DNA of 54,554 nt from Halobacteriales archaeon QS_4_62_28. GTDB taxonomy: Archaea; Halobacteriota; Halobacteria; Halobacteriales; Haloarculaceae. Location of the stretch: NCBI GenBank assembly GCA_003021685.1, contig PXRO01000023.1:46815-101368 (forward strand), given 5' to 3'. The position numbers were made by a program, and so were the translations under genes. Shown piece after piece: positions 33,936-42,194 of the stretch. Under the pieces are notes generated by a model. The model saw only the letters and a list, made by a program, of their open reading frames with translations, did not search any database and had not been told where the DNA came from. Position 1 is the stretch's first letter; each line of letters begins with the position of its first letter.

Positions 33936-34253
33936 ATGAGTGAGTTCGACCCCGAGAAGTTCGAAGACAAATACGAACACTACTTTACGGAACTACAGAA
34001 GGCTTACAAGCAGGCCTTCGAGGTCATGAACGACCGCTACGATTCGGAGGTGATCCACGCCATCGACCAGCAAATCCTCAACGAGTCCGAACCGATCTAC
34101 GAGGGTAACGGCGAGTTCTCGATTTCCCTGCCCGACGATCCGACTGACCGACTCACGGCGATTCTGGTCGACGACGAGAAACTGGAGACCGTGCTGGACC
34201 GTTATGTCGACGAACTGGAGGCGCAGCATCGTCGGATCTTCGGGTTCGAATAG
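33936..34253 (+). CDS. DUF5783-like conserved protein
   Basis: The 105-residue acidic protein is mostly helical: MSEFDPEKFEDKYEHYFTEL, then YKQAFEVMNDRYDSEVIHAI and a C-terminal LDRYVDELEAQHRRIFGFE. It matches the pattern I associate with haloarchaeal DUF5783. It has a TTTTTATCC box about 25 bases before the ATG. It is cytoplasmic, with no known function. Confidence 0.75.
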   Translation: MSEFDPEKFEDKYEHYFTELQKAYKQAFEVMNDRYDSEVIHAIDQQILNESEPIYEGNGEFSISLPDDPTDRLTAILVDDEKLETVLDRYVDELEAQHRRIFGFE

Positions 34254-34261
34254 AACGCACA

Positions 34262-34666
34262 TCACGCGTCGAACAGGTCACCGAGGACAGCGCCGAGCCA
34301 AATAGAACCGATTCGCATCGCCTGTCGGGGCGTCGCAAGTTCTGTGTCCGCTAACGGCGGTCCGAGCCACTCGGCCGTCAGCCCGGTGGTGCTCAGATAC
34401 AGTCCAAGGCCGGCAACGAAACTCACTATCAACCCCTTTTTGATACCTGCCCATCGGCCGAAATTGACGTTTTTTCCTGTCAGGGCAGTCGCCATGTCGC
34501 CCGCGACAACGCCCAGAAAGCAGCCGAGGATCCAGCTCGCGAATGGCGGGAGTGGACCGATGCCGGTGAGCGACATCACTGCGCTGCCAGCGACACCGAA
34601 CGACTGCTCGATCAGTGCGCCAAGGACGCCAGTCAGCCCAAGGACCGTCCCTCGAACGATTCCCAT
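34262..34666 (-). CDS. Multi-span membrane protein, unknown
   Basis: The product has about four hydrophobic segments rich in Gly, Ala and Leu. From the start at 34666 it reads MGIVRGTVLGLTGVLGALIE (134 residues); an upstream ATG at 34705 would give 147. No signature is recognised. It is convergent with the DUF5783-like gene, 8 bases apart. Confidence 0.65.
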   Translation of the reverse strand: MGIVRGTVLGLTGVLGALIEQSFGVAGSAVMSLTGIGPLPPFASWILGCFLGVVAGDMATALTGKNVNFGRWAGIKKGLIVSFVAGLGLYLSTTGLTAEWLGPPLADTELATPRQAMRIGSIWLGAVLGDLFDA

Positions 34667-34870
34667 ACCGTAGCAAACCGAACCGAGATGCAAATTAGTT
34701 GTCATTTCTGCCAGGCGGTTTCGCGCTCTGCGGTCTGACCCTCGTTCCGCTGATCCACAGGACTGCCGTGCTCACGGCTCCTCCCGTCCCCGTTCTGTAT
34801 CTTCGGGGGTTCACTTCGTTTGCCCTCGCTTCCGGGAAATTCATACCCGTCGGCGGCAAACGGGGAGATG

Positions 34871-35881
34871 ATGGACGCGCCGCTGTGGATCGAGACACAC
34901 GCCCCGTCGCTCGAAGACATTCCTCAGTCACAGGCTCGCGAGCATCTCCGTGGCGCTATCGAGGAGCCGATGAATCTCCTCGTCCACGGGCCGGCCGGGG
35001 TGGGCAAGACCGCGGCGGTGCGCGCACTCGCCGAGGAGACGCACGCGAACCCGGATGCAGACCTCATCGAGATCAACGTCGCCGACGTGTTCGACATGAG
35101 CAAGAAGGAGGTCGCCAACGATCCGCGATTCGCCTCGTTTATCGACTCGAAGCGGCGTCGCAACTCCTCGAAGGCAGACCTGATCAACCACGTGCTCAAG
35201 GAGTCGGCCAGCTACACGCCGATGTCGGGGTCATACAAGACGATCCTGCTGGACAACGCCGAAGGGATGCGTGAGGACTTCCAGCAGGCGCTGCGTCGCG
35301 TGATGGAGCAGTACTACGAGGCCACGCAGTTCGTCATCGCGACCCGTCAGCCCTCCGCCCTGATCCCGCCGATCCGGTCGCGGTGTTTCCCCATCGTGAT
35401 GCGGGCCCCGACCCACGCCGAGACGGTCGGTGCGCTCCGGCAGATCATCGAGGCCGAGGCCGTCGAGTACGACGACGACGGTCTCGAATACGTCGCCGGC
35501 TACGCCGACGGCGACCTGCGTCAGGCGGTACTGGCCGCCCAGACGACCCACGAGCAGGAAGGCGAGATCACGATGAACGCCGCCTACGAGGCACTCAACG
35601 CCGTCGAGGCGGATGACCAGGTCGAAACGATGCTCGCGGCCGCGGAGGCTGGCGACTTTACCGACGCGCGGAGCACTCTCGACGACCTGCTCGTCGACGA
35701 GGGCCACAGCGGCGGCGACGTGCTCGAAGACGTGCTCGAAGTCGCTCGCTCGCGGTACTCCGGCGACCGAGTCGCCCGGATCCACCGTCTCGCAGGCCGG
35801 ATCGATGCCGACCTCGTCGAGGGAACCAGCGACCGCATCCACGTCGCTCATTTGCTCGCAGAGATCGGTGAGCTATCGTAG
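34871..35881 (+). CDS. rfcC: Replication factor C small subunit (RfcC type)
   Basis: This clamp-loader AAA+ ATPase loads PCNA. The 336-residue protein has Walker A HGPAGVGKT (39-47) and the SRC motif RSRC (169-172). Its Walker B is LLDNAE (126-131) in place of the usual LLDEAD, so the catalytic Glu is displaced. This fits the second small subunit found in haloarchaea rather than the canonical one. ATG codons at 34868 and 34871 adjoin; I use the latter. Confidence 0.87.
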   Translation: MDAPLWIETHAPSLEDIPQSQAREHLRGAIEEPMNLLVHGPAGVGKTAAVRALAEETHANPDADLIEINVADVFDMSKKEVANDPRFASFIDSKRRRNSSKADLINHVLKESASYTPMSGSYKTILLDNAEGMREDFQQALRRVMEQYYEATQFVIATRQPSALIPPIRSRCFPIVMRAPTHAETVGALRQIIEAEAVEYDDDGLEYVAGYADGDLRQAVLAAQTTHEQEGEITMNAAYEALNAVEADDQVETMLAAAEAGDFTDARSTLDDLLVDEGHSGGDVLEDVLEVARSRYSGDRVARIHRLAGRIDADLVEGTSDRIHVAHLLAEIGELS

Positions 35882-35970
35882 CCACTGAAAAGTACACTAA
35901 CGATCACCTGAGCGACCGCCACGAGTCCGACATAGGAAGGTTCCTTAGGGTCGAACCAGTAACTTCGGGT

Positions 35971-38031
35971 ATGAAACGAGAACCGCCACAGACGGAGGAG
36001 GGGTGGTACGCCCTCCACGACATGCGCCGTATCGACTGGGACGCCTGGCGGGCGGCCCCCGAACGCGACCGAGAGCGGGCGCTCACCGGCGGTATCGACT
36101 ATCTCGAGTTCTACGAGGCCGTCGAGGACGCTAGCGAGGGCCAGTCGGCCGTCTACACCGTCGTGGGTGACGACGCCGACATCATGCTCTTGCACCTGCG
36201 GCCGACGATGGCCGACCTCGACGCCGCCGAGCGCCAGTTCGAACAGACAGCCTTTGCACGCTTTACCGAGCGAGCGAATTCTTACCTCTCCGTGACGGAA
36301 GCATCGGGCTATACGGAGAGAGCCCGCGAGTACTTCGATGGGGAGGTCGCCGACGACGCCGGACTGGCCCAGTACATCCAGTCGCGTCTCCACCCCGACG
36401 TGCCCGACGACGAGTTCGTCTGCTTCTACCCGATGGACAAGCGCCGCGATCCCGACCAGAACTGGTACGACTTACCCTTCCAAGAGCGGGCCGAGCACAT
36501 CAAGCGCCACGGCGACATCGGCCGCGAGTACGGCGGCAAAGTCTCCCAGATGATCGCCGGATCCGTCGGCCTCGACGACTGGGAGTGGGGGATCACGCTG
36601 TGGTCCGACGACCTGACCCACGTCAAGGACCTGCTGACCCAGATGCGCTTTGACCCATCGACCTCGAAGTTCGCCGACTTTGGCTCCTTTACCATCGGCC
36701 GGCGTTTCTCGCCAGCGGATCTGCCGGCGGTCATGACCGGCCAGCGTGTTCCGACCGACGGTGCGAGTCGAGAGCGGGCCGATGCTGTAACGGCCGAAGG
36801 CCACGCTGGCGAGGCCCGGGCCACCGGGACCAGCGAGCACGCCGCCGGCGACGCCGACCCGAAAGGCAGCGCCCATCCCAGCAGTCCGGCAGCGGGTGAC
36901 CATCCCCACGCGAGCGGTAAGACGACCGACGGGGAGAGCGAGGGTGAGCGACCCGAGTCTGCCAGCGCCAACGGCGGCCATCCCTCCGGTGAGTCTGGTG
37001 ACGACCGTCCGTCCGAGACATCCGACGACGACCACTCGTCCAGCGGAGGCGGCGGTCGACCGTCGCCGGGTGACACCGCCTTCGAGGAAGTCGAGGACCT
37101 CCCACAGCGACTGGGGACGCTCGGTCTCTTCGAGGGTGAAGACTACGACGCTGGCGACTACGCGCTCCTGTTCTACTCCGGGACCGACGCCGAGGAGTTG
37201 GCCGACGATGTGGCCGACCTCAGAGAGAGTTTCGACCACTACGACCGCCACGTCACCACGTCCGTCCGCGCACAGAGCGGGCGGGCGGCGGCGGTCAGCA
37301 TCTGGACCGCGAAGGAGGCTGCAGACACCGCCGCTGGCTTCCTCGGTGATCTGTCCGGTGTCGAGGAAAAGTACGGCGGTCATCTCGATGACGGGGAAAC
37401 CGAGCGCGACGAGCCGGACGACGTGTCATCGCCAGACGAGGACGCTGGCGACGAGATTCGTGAGCAACTGGCCGACCTCGACATCTACGCGGGCCAGCCA
37501 CACGGCGAGGACGTGTTCGCGCTGGTGCTGTACTCCGAGGCCGACCCCGAGGAACTGTCGGCCGAGGTCACGGAGCTGCGAGAGAGTTTCGATCACTACG
37601 ACACCCACGTCAAGACGGCCGTCTACAGCGCACTCGAAGCAGACACGATGGCAGTCGTCAGCCTCTGGGAAACCCAGGACGCCGCCGACACAGCCAGCGG
37701 GTTCCTCACCGACCTGCCCGATATCGTCGGTCGTCCGGACGACCGGGAAGGCTTCGGCACGATGGGGATGTTCTACACCGTCAAACCCGAACACCGCGAT
37801 GAGTTCGTCGACACCTTTGGCGAAGTCGGAGCATTGCTCGCCGAGATGGACGGCCACCGCGAGACGGTGCTGCTGGCCAACCGCGAGGACGAGAACGACA
37901 TGTTCATCGCCAGCCAGTGGGACACAAAGGAGGACGCGATGGAATTTTTCCGCTCGGATGCCTTCGCCGAAACCGTCCAGTGGGGCCGTGGCGTGCTCGA
38001 CGACAAACCCCGCCACGTCTTTCTCGCGTAG
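35971..38031 (+). CDS. pitA: PitA-like chlorite dismutase/ABM fusion with an internal duplication
   Basis: The 686-residue protein has a chlorite-dismutase/HemQ-type domain (1-250), including FYPMDKRRD (152-160) and the likely heme-ligand His in IKRHGDIG (180). A disordered, acidic, His-containing linker (255-370) follows. Then come two homologous domains (about 376-464 and 495-586, both with ELRESFDHYD-type cores) and an ABM domain (about 595-686). Haloarchaeal PitA is a Cld-ABM fusion; HemQ relatives decarboxylate coproheme. The duplicated middle makes this copy longer than I expect for PitA. Confidence 0.88.
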   Translation: MKREPPQTEEGWYALHDMRRIDWDAWRAAPERDRERALTGGIDYLEFYEAVEDASEGQSAVYTVVGDDADIMLLHLRPTMADLDAAERQFEQTAFARFTERANSYLSVTEASGYTERAREYFDGEVADDAGLAQYIQSRLHPDVPDDEFVCFYPMDKRRDPDQNWYDLPFQERAEHIKRHGDIGREYGGKVSQMIAGSVGLDDWEWGITLWSDDLTHVKDLLTQMRFDPSTSKFADFGSFTIGRRFSPADLPAVMTGQRVPTDGASRERADAVTAEGHAGEARATGTSEHAAGDADPKGSAHPSSPAAGDHPHASGKTTDGESEGERPESASANGGHPSGESGDDRPSETSDDDHSSSGGGGRPSPGDTAFEEVEDLPQRLGTLGLFEGEDYDAGDYALLFYSGTDAEELADDVADLRESFDHYDRHVTTSVRAQSGRAAAVSIWTAKEAADTAAGFLGDLSGVEEKYGGHLDDGETERDEPDDVSSPDEDAGDEIREQLADLDIYAGQPHGEDVFALVLYSEADPEELSAEVTELRESFDHYDTHVKTAVYSALEADTMAVVSLWETQDAADTASGFLTDLPDIVGRPDDREGFGTMGMFYTVKPEHRDEFVDTFGEVGALLAEMDGHRETVLLANREDENDMFIASQWDTKEDAMEFFRSDAFAETVQWGRGVLDDKPRHVFLA

Positions 38032-38092
38032 GAGTCTCGATTCCTCGATTTGGCGGCAACACTGATACTCCAGCAGGCCCTACTACGAGGAG

Positions 38093-38926
38093 ATGATCCC
38101 GCCACTCGCGCGGCAGTTCATCGCCGGCGAGACACCACCCGAAGCGCTGGAACACGCGCGGCGATGTAACGGGGACGGCATCGGCGTCATTCTGAATCTG
38201 CTCGGCGAACACTACGAGGGGCGCGCCCAGGCCAACGAGGATGCGATGACCTACCAGCGACTCGTCGAGGACATCGCCGGGACAGACCTCCAGGCTTGCA
38301 TTTCGGTCAAGCCCTCCCAGCTGGGGCTGGACATCAGCGAGGACGTGTTCACCCAGAACCTCGGTCGGATCGTCGACCACGCCGCCCCCCGCGACGTGTT
38401 CGTCTGGATCGACATGGAAGACCACACGACCACTGACGCGACGCTCGATGCCTTCGAGCGCTTCACTCGCGAGACCGACGGCGGCGTCGGCGTCTGTCTG
38501 CAGGCGAACCTCAGGCGCACCCACGACGACCTCGAACGACTGGCCGACCTGCCGGGGAAGGTCAGACTCGTCAAAGGTGCCTACGACCCGCCGCGGTCAG
38601 TTGCGTACAGGGACAAGCGCCGTATCGACGAGGCCTACCGCGCGCAGTTACAGTACATGTTCAGGGAGTGCAACGACGGAATCGCCGTCGGCAGCCACGA
38701 CCCCGAGATGATCGCCCTGGCGCAGTCCCTGCACGATGACTGGGAGACGCCATACGAGGTGCAGATGCTGATGGGCGTTCGCGAGGCGGCACAGCGGTCC
38801 CTCGCCGGTGAGTGTCCGGTCTGGCAGTATGCACCCTACGGGACGAAGTGGCTCGACTACTTTTACCGACGGGTGTCTGAGCGCAAGGAAAACGCGCTGT
38901 TCGCTGTTCGGGCAATTCTCTCCTGA
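38093..38926 (+). CDS. Proline dehydrogenase
   Basis: The FAD-dependent enzyme oxidises proline to pyrroline-5-carboxylate. The 277-residue monofunctional TIM barrel has SVKPSQLGLDIS, WIDMEDH, LVKGAYDPP and YRRVSERKENALF, matching the PRODH core (substrate arginines in the last motif). The length is typical of the short archaeal/bacterial PutB type. No P5C dehydrogenase lies next to it. Confidence 0.92.
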   Translation: MIPPLARQFIAGETPPEALEHARRCNGDGIGVILNLLGEHYEGRAQANEDAMTYQRLVEDIAGTDLQACISVKPSQLGLDISEDVFTQNLGRIVDHAAPRDVFVWIDMEDHTTTDATLDAFERFTRETDGGVGVCLQANLRRTHDDLERLADLPGKVRLVKGAYDPPRSVAYRDKRRIDEAYRAQLQYMFRECNDGIAVGSHDPEMIALAQSLHDDWETPYEVQMLMGVREAAQRSLAGECPVWQYAPYGTKWLDYFYRRVSERKENALFAVRAILS

Positions 38927-38946
38927 TCTCCTTCAGGGAACACTGA

Positions 38947-39025
38947 TACTGCCGGCTGTCACTGTGTCACGAGAGTCCCGATCCTAGAGTCGCAAAAACC
39001 CGTGATAGACGGACGGCCGGCAGTA
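38947..39025. mobile_element. Family B palindromic element, copy 3 (79 bp)
   Basis: The ends are TACTGCCGGCTGTCA and, on the other strand, TACTGCCGGCCGTCC. It is flanked by TGA at 38944-38946 and 39026-39028, a 3-bp target duplication. It lies between proline dehydrogenase and the DUF502 gene, 45 bases before the latter's ATG, and has no coding capacity. Confidence 0.78.
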
Positions 39026-39070
39026 TGAGAAAGGGAAGGGCTCATTACCGGTGAGGGACACCGATCCTAC

Positions 39071-39745
39071 ATGGCTTCGGCGACGTGGAAACGAGACTTC
39101 GCGAGTGGGCTCATCATTCTGCTTCCCGTTCTGGTTACTATCTACGTTCTCGCCTATCTCTACGGGATTCTGGCGTCCGTGCCGCTGGCTGCCGTCATCA
39201 CCAACCAGACGCTGGTCAGCCTCGGGATTCCGGAAGACGCGAACTACGCACCGCAGATCCTCACGTTCGTCCGTGTCGTAACGACCCTTGCCGTCTTCGT
39301 CTTACTCGTGTTCTCGATTGGCTATCTGATGCGGACCGCGTTTGGCGACCTCGTCGAACGGACCCTCGACGATGTGATGAATCAGGTTCCCGGATTGCGC
39401 GTGGTGTACAATGCCTCGAAAATGGCGGTCGAAACCGCCGTCTCCGGGGCCGATGACCTCCAGAAACCGGTGAAACTCGAAGTGTGGGACGGGTTGCGAA
39501 TGACGGCGTTCAAGACGGGAAAAACCACGGACGACGGTCGTGACGTGCTCTTCTTGCCGACGGCACCCAACATTACGACTGGCTTCGTCATCGAGGTGCA
39601 CCCCGACGAGTACGAGGAGATCAACGAGCGCGTCGAGGACGCGCTGACGCGAATCCTCTCGGCCGGGTTCGGCGATGCAGACGAGAACCAGCGAAAGGTC
39701 CCGGTCGGTCTCGCAGACCCAGACGCGGAAACGGACGACGACTAA
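39071..39745 (+). CDS. DUF502 family membrane protein
   Basis: The 224-residue protein has two membrane segments (about 14-36 and 64-87) after a short basic N-terminus, WKRDFASGLIILLPVLVTIY. The conserved DUF502 blocks are LDDVMNQVPGLRVVYNASK and FLPTAPNITTGFVIEV. The C-terminal domain is probably cytoplasmic. No function is established. Confidence 0.88.
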   Translation: MASATWKRDFASGLIILLPVLVTIYVLAYLYGILASVPLAAVITNQTLVSLGIPEDANYAPQILTFVRVVTTLAVFVLLVFSIGYLMRTAFGDLVERTLDDVMNQVPGLRVVYNASKMAVETAVSGADDLQKPVKLEVWDGLRMTAFKTGKTTDDGRDVLFLPTAPNITTGFVIEVHPDEYEEINERVEDALTRILSAGFGDADENQRKVPVGLADPDAETDDD

Positions 39746-39761
39746 CCGCTGTCCTCGCCGT

Positions 39762-40700
39762 TCACACGTACGCGAACCACTCGTCGTACTCCTCGGGTGC
39801 TTCGTCGAGAATGTCGAAGAACCGCGACTGGATCTCGTCGGTCACCGGTCCCTTCGTCCCGGCACCGATTTCGTTGTCGTCGACGCTACGGATCGGCGTC
39901 ACTTCCGCTGCCGTCCCGGTGAAGAACAGTTCGTCGGCGGTGTATAGTTCGCCCCGTGAGATCGTCGCGTCGTCGTGGACGGTGTAGCCCAGGTTCTCGG
40001 CGATGGTGATGACGCTCCGGCGGGTGATCCCGTCGAGGATCGATTCCGACAGGCCGGTGGTGTAGATCTCGCCGTCACGAACGAGGAAGATGTTCTCGCC
40101 GGGGCCCTCGGCGACGTTGCCCTCCTTGTTGAGAACGATGGCTTCGCCGTAGCCATTACCCTTCGCTTCGAGCGAGGCCAGCACGCTGTTGACGTAGGTC
40201 CCGGTCGTCTTGGCGTTGGTCGGGATCTGGCTGGAGGCGTGTTTGCGCCACGACGAAATCGCGGTGTCGATCCCCTCTTCGAGGGCCTCCTCTCCCAGGT
40301 ACGCTCCCCACGGCCAGACGCCGATTGCGGTCTGGACCGGTGACTTGCCGGGGTTCAGTCCCAGCGGGCCGTAGCCATAGAACGCGATCGGGCGGATGTA
40401 ACAGGAGTCGAGGTCTTCACGCCGGATCAGTTCCAGCGTCGCCTCGGTGAGTTCCCCGGGTTCGAAGGGGATCTCGATGTCGTACACCTTTGCCGATTCG
40501 TACAGGCGGTCGAGGTGTTCCTCCCAGCGGAAGATTGCCGGGCCGTCGGCGGTGTCGTAGCACCGAACGCCCTCGAAGACGCCGGTCCCGTAGTGGAGAG
40601 CGTGGGTCAGGACGTGGATCTGTGCGTCCTCGAAGTCCACGAACTCGCCGTCCTGCCAGATCGTGTCGACGCCCTCGAACATTTCGGGCCGTTCAGGCAT
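39762..40700 (-). CDS. ilvE: Branched-chain amino acid aminotransferase
   Basis: This fold-type IV PLP enzyme performs the last step of Leu, Ile and Val synthesis. The 312-residue protein has HYGTGVFEGVRCY, SYIRP-like CYIRPIAFYGYG, the PLP lysine in NAKTTGTYVNS, EGPGENIFLV and FFTGTAAEVTPI. The ATG at 40700 (MPERPEMFEGVDTIWQDGEF) is the family start. It is a single transcription unit. Confidence 0.95.
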   Translation of the reverse strand: MPERPEMFEGVDTIWQDGEFVDFEDAQIHVLTHALHYGTGVFEGVRCYDTADGPAIFRWEEHLDRLYESAKVYDIEIPFEPGELTEATLELIRREDLDSCYIRPIAFYGYGPLGLNPGKSPVQTAIGVWPWGAYLGEEALEEGIDTAISSWRKHASSQIPTNAKTTGTYVNSVLASLEAKGNGYGEAIVLNKEGNVAEGPGENIFLVRDGEIYTTGLSESILDGITRRSVITIAENLGYTVHDDATISRGELYTADELFFTGTAAEVTPIRSVDDNEIGAGTKGPVTDEIQSRFFDILDEAPEEYDEWFAYV

Positions 40701-40789
40701 CGTGGCCCCTCCCGTGTGTGGCGGCGTCCTCACAGTACTGTCCACAAATCGTGTCGTCGCAGTCCATACCGGGCCATTGATTGCCACCG

Positions 40790-40966
40790 TTAAGAGTCTT
40801 GACGGTCTGTGTGTCTGCATGTCACCGTCAGCCGTCGGGGGTACTGCAGGCGGTCGACGATGGCACCGCCCTCGACGTTGACGAGCCCCTCGCGGTCGGT
40901 CGCGTCGTGGATCGGGCCGGGGCTGAACGCATCGATTGCGCTCTCGGTGCTTGAGACGCTGTGGTC
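40790..40966 (-). pseudogene. Decayed remnant of ribB (DHBP synthase)
   Basis: Directly behind ribK and one frame off, an open stretch of about 59 codons without a start reads AIDAFSPGPIHDATDREGLV followed by unrelated sequence. It aligns by eye with the N-terminal block of 3,4-dihydroxy-2-butanone-4-phosphate synthase (AIxAF...VHDxxDREGE). The essential acidic residue after DREG is replaced by Leu, and the remaining 160 or so residues are absent. Haloarchaea often have ribK and ribB together. The call is an inference from this short match. Confidence 0.45.
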
Positions 40967-41663
40967 ACTGCTCTGCGACGTGGATACTCACCTCGTCTCC
41001 GTCGTCGATATCGAGCACGTCGCGGAGCTTTTCGGGTGCGATCACTTCGATCTGGTCCTCGTCGTGGTGCGTTCGCTCGGGTGCGATGACGTGTGCAGGT
41101 TCGTACTCGCTGTCGCCGGCGACAATCGACGCCGGGTAGCAGTAGGCTGGGCCGTAGGTGCGCTCCTCGTCCTCCCAGCCCTCGATGGTGATCGGTTCGA
41201 ACGCGCTCAGGCGAGCGCGCTTGCGAACGCTCTCGTCGACCAGGTCGACGTTGAGCGTCCCGGCGAAGGGTTCGTAGGAGAGCTTCTCGATGAACTGCTT
41301 CATGTAGCCCGGGAGCGTGATGTAGTGGCGACCTTCCCCCATGCCGGACGTGACGATACCGGTGAGGGTAACCCCGACAGAGCGTTCGAAGATACGTCGG
41401 TAATCCGCGTACTCGCGCTGGAGGGCCTGCTCGCCCGACTCAGTGATCCGGAGTAGCTGTCCATCCCCCACAATGTCGCGGTCGATCATGTCTGCCTCTT
41501 CGAGTCCCTGGAGTCGCCGCGAGGCGGTCTGGTTCGAAGCGCCGAGTCGGTCGGCAATCGTCGAACAGGAGGCCTTTCGCTCGCCCTCGATGGCCCCGTC
41601 GAGTGCCAGCAGTTTCAGCGTGGCCAGTTCGTCGTGACCAACGGCCCGCGTTGTCTCTGCCAT
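40965..41663 (-). CDS. ribK: CTP-dependent riboflavin kinase with HTH domain
   Basis: The 232-residue protein has an N-terminal winged-helix domain ([21 protein letters not shown]) and a C-terminal DUF120 kinase domain, with [20 protein letters not shown] and FAGTLNVDL. It ends in a cradle-loop motif [15 protein letters not shown]. Archaeal RibK uses CTP to make FMN; the HTH-fused form may also regulate riboflavin genes (RbkR type). I chose the start at 41663 ([12 protein letters not shown]). The neighbouring ribB appears decayed. Confidence 0.93.
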   Translation of the reverse strand: MAETTRAVGHDELATLKLLALDGAIEGERKASCSTIADRLGASNQTASRRLQGLEEADMIDRDIVGDGQLLRITESGEQALQREYADYRRIFERSVGVTLTGIVTSGMGEGRHYITLPGYMKQFIEKLSYEPFAGTLNVDLVDESVRKRARLSAFEPITIEGWEDEERTYGPAYCYPASIVAGDSEYEPAHVIAPERTHHDEDQIEVIAPEKLRDVLDIDDGDEVSIHVAEQ

Positions 41664-41806
41664 ACCAGCCACTTCGTGGAGTCGTCGGATAAGAATAACG
41701 AATGTGGCATCCGTCACAGATGTGGAACGGTTGTCACGCGGTCGCCGCGTCCTCGTCAGGCCACACCGACGGGTATTCCCTGCTCCGGGCCAAGAACTCG
41801 ACGAGG

Positions 41807-42079
41807 ATGGACGACACTGACTCGACTACGTCCGGGCGTCGCGTCGTCGGCTGGGTATTCGTGACGGCGTTGACAATCGGTGTCGGATTCGGCTACTTCG
41901 TCGGTGCGGTCATCAGCAACGATGCCGCCGTGTCTATCGGCATCCTCTTCGTTACGTTCCGACCGACCCCACTGAATATGGCCACTTACGGTGGTGTTTC
42001 GGTCCTGATTCTGTCGGGCGTGTTCTACGGCGTCATGCGACTCACAGCCCGGTATGACGACGAGGCGAAATCGACCTGA
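41807..42079 (+). CDS. Small two-span membrane protein
   Basis: The 90-residue protein starts [20 protein letters not shown] and has two hydrophobic segments (about 12-34 and 53-75) and an acidic C-terminus. No family is recognised. It lies between ribK (divergent) and the metal ATPase; the stretch after it is AT-rich. Confidence 0.6.
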   Translation: MDDTDSTTSGRRVVGWVFVTALTIGVGFGYFVGAVISNDAAVSIGILFVTFRPTPLNMATYGGVSVLILSGVFYGVMRLTARYDDEAKST

Positions 42080-42160
42080 GGGCTCACACCTGCCAAAGAT
42101 ATTAAAACCGGATGCATATCTTGTTAAGCGTTGTTACCGAAAGCCGATTTTGTAGCAGCT

Positions 42161-42170
42161 GGATTAATAA
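42161..42170 (+). promoter_or_regulatory. TATA-like box of the metal ATPase gene
   Basis: GGATTAATAA is centred about 28 bases before the ATG at 42195, so a leaderless transcript is expected. The 80 bases upstream are AT-rich and could hold a metal-responsive operator, but I see no clear dyad. Confidence 0.5.
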
Positions 42171-42194
42171 ACTGGTGTGACATAGGTTCGTCCG

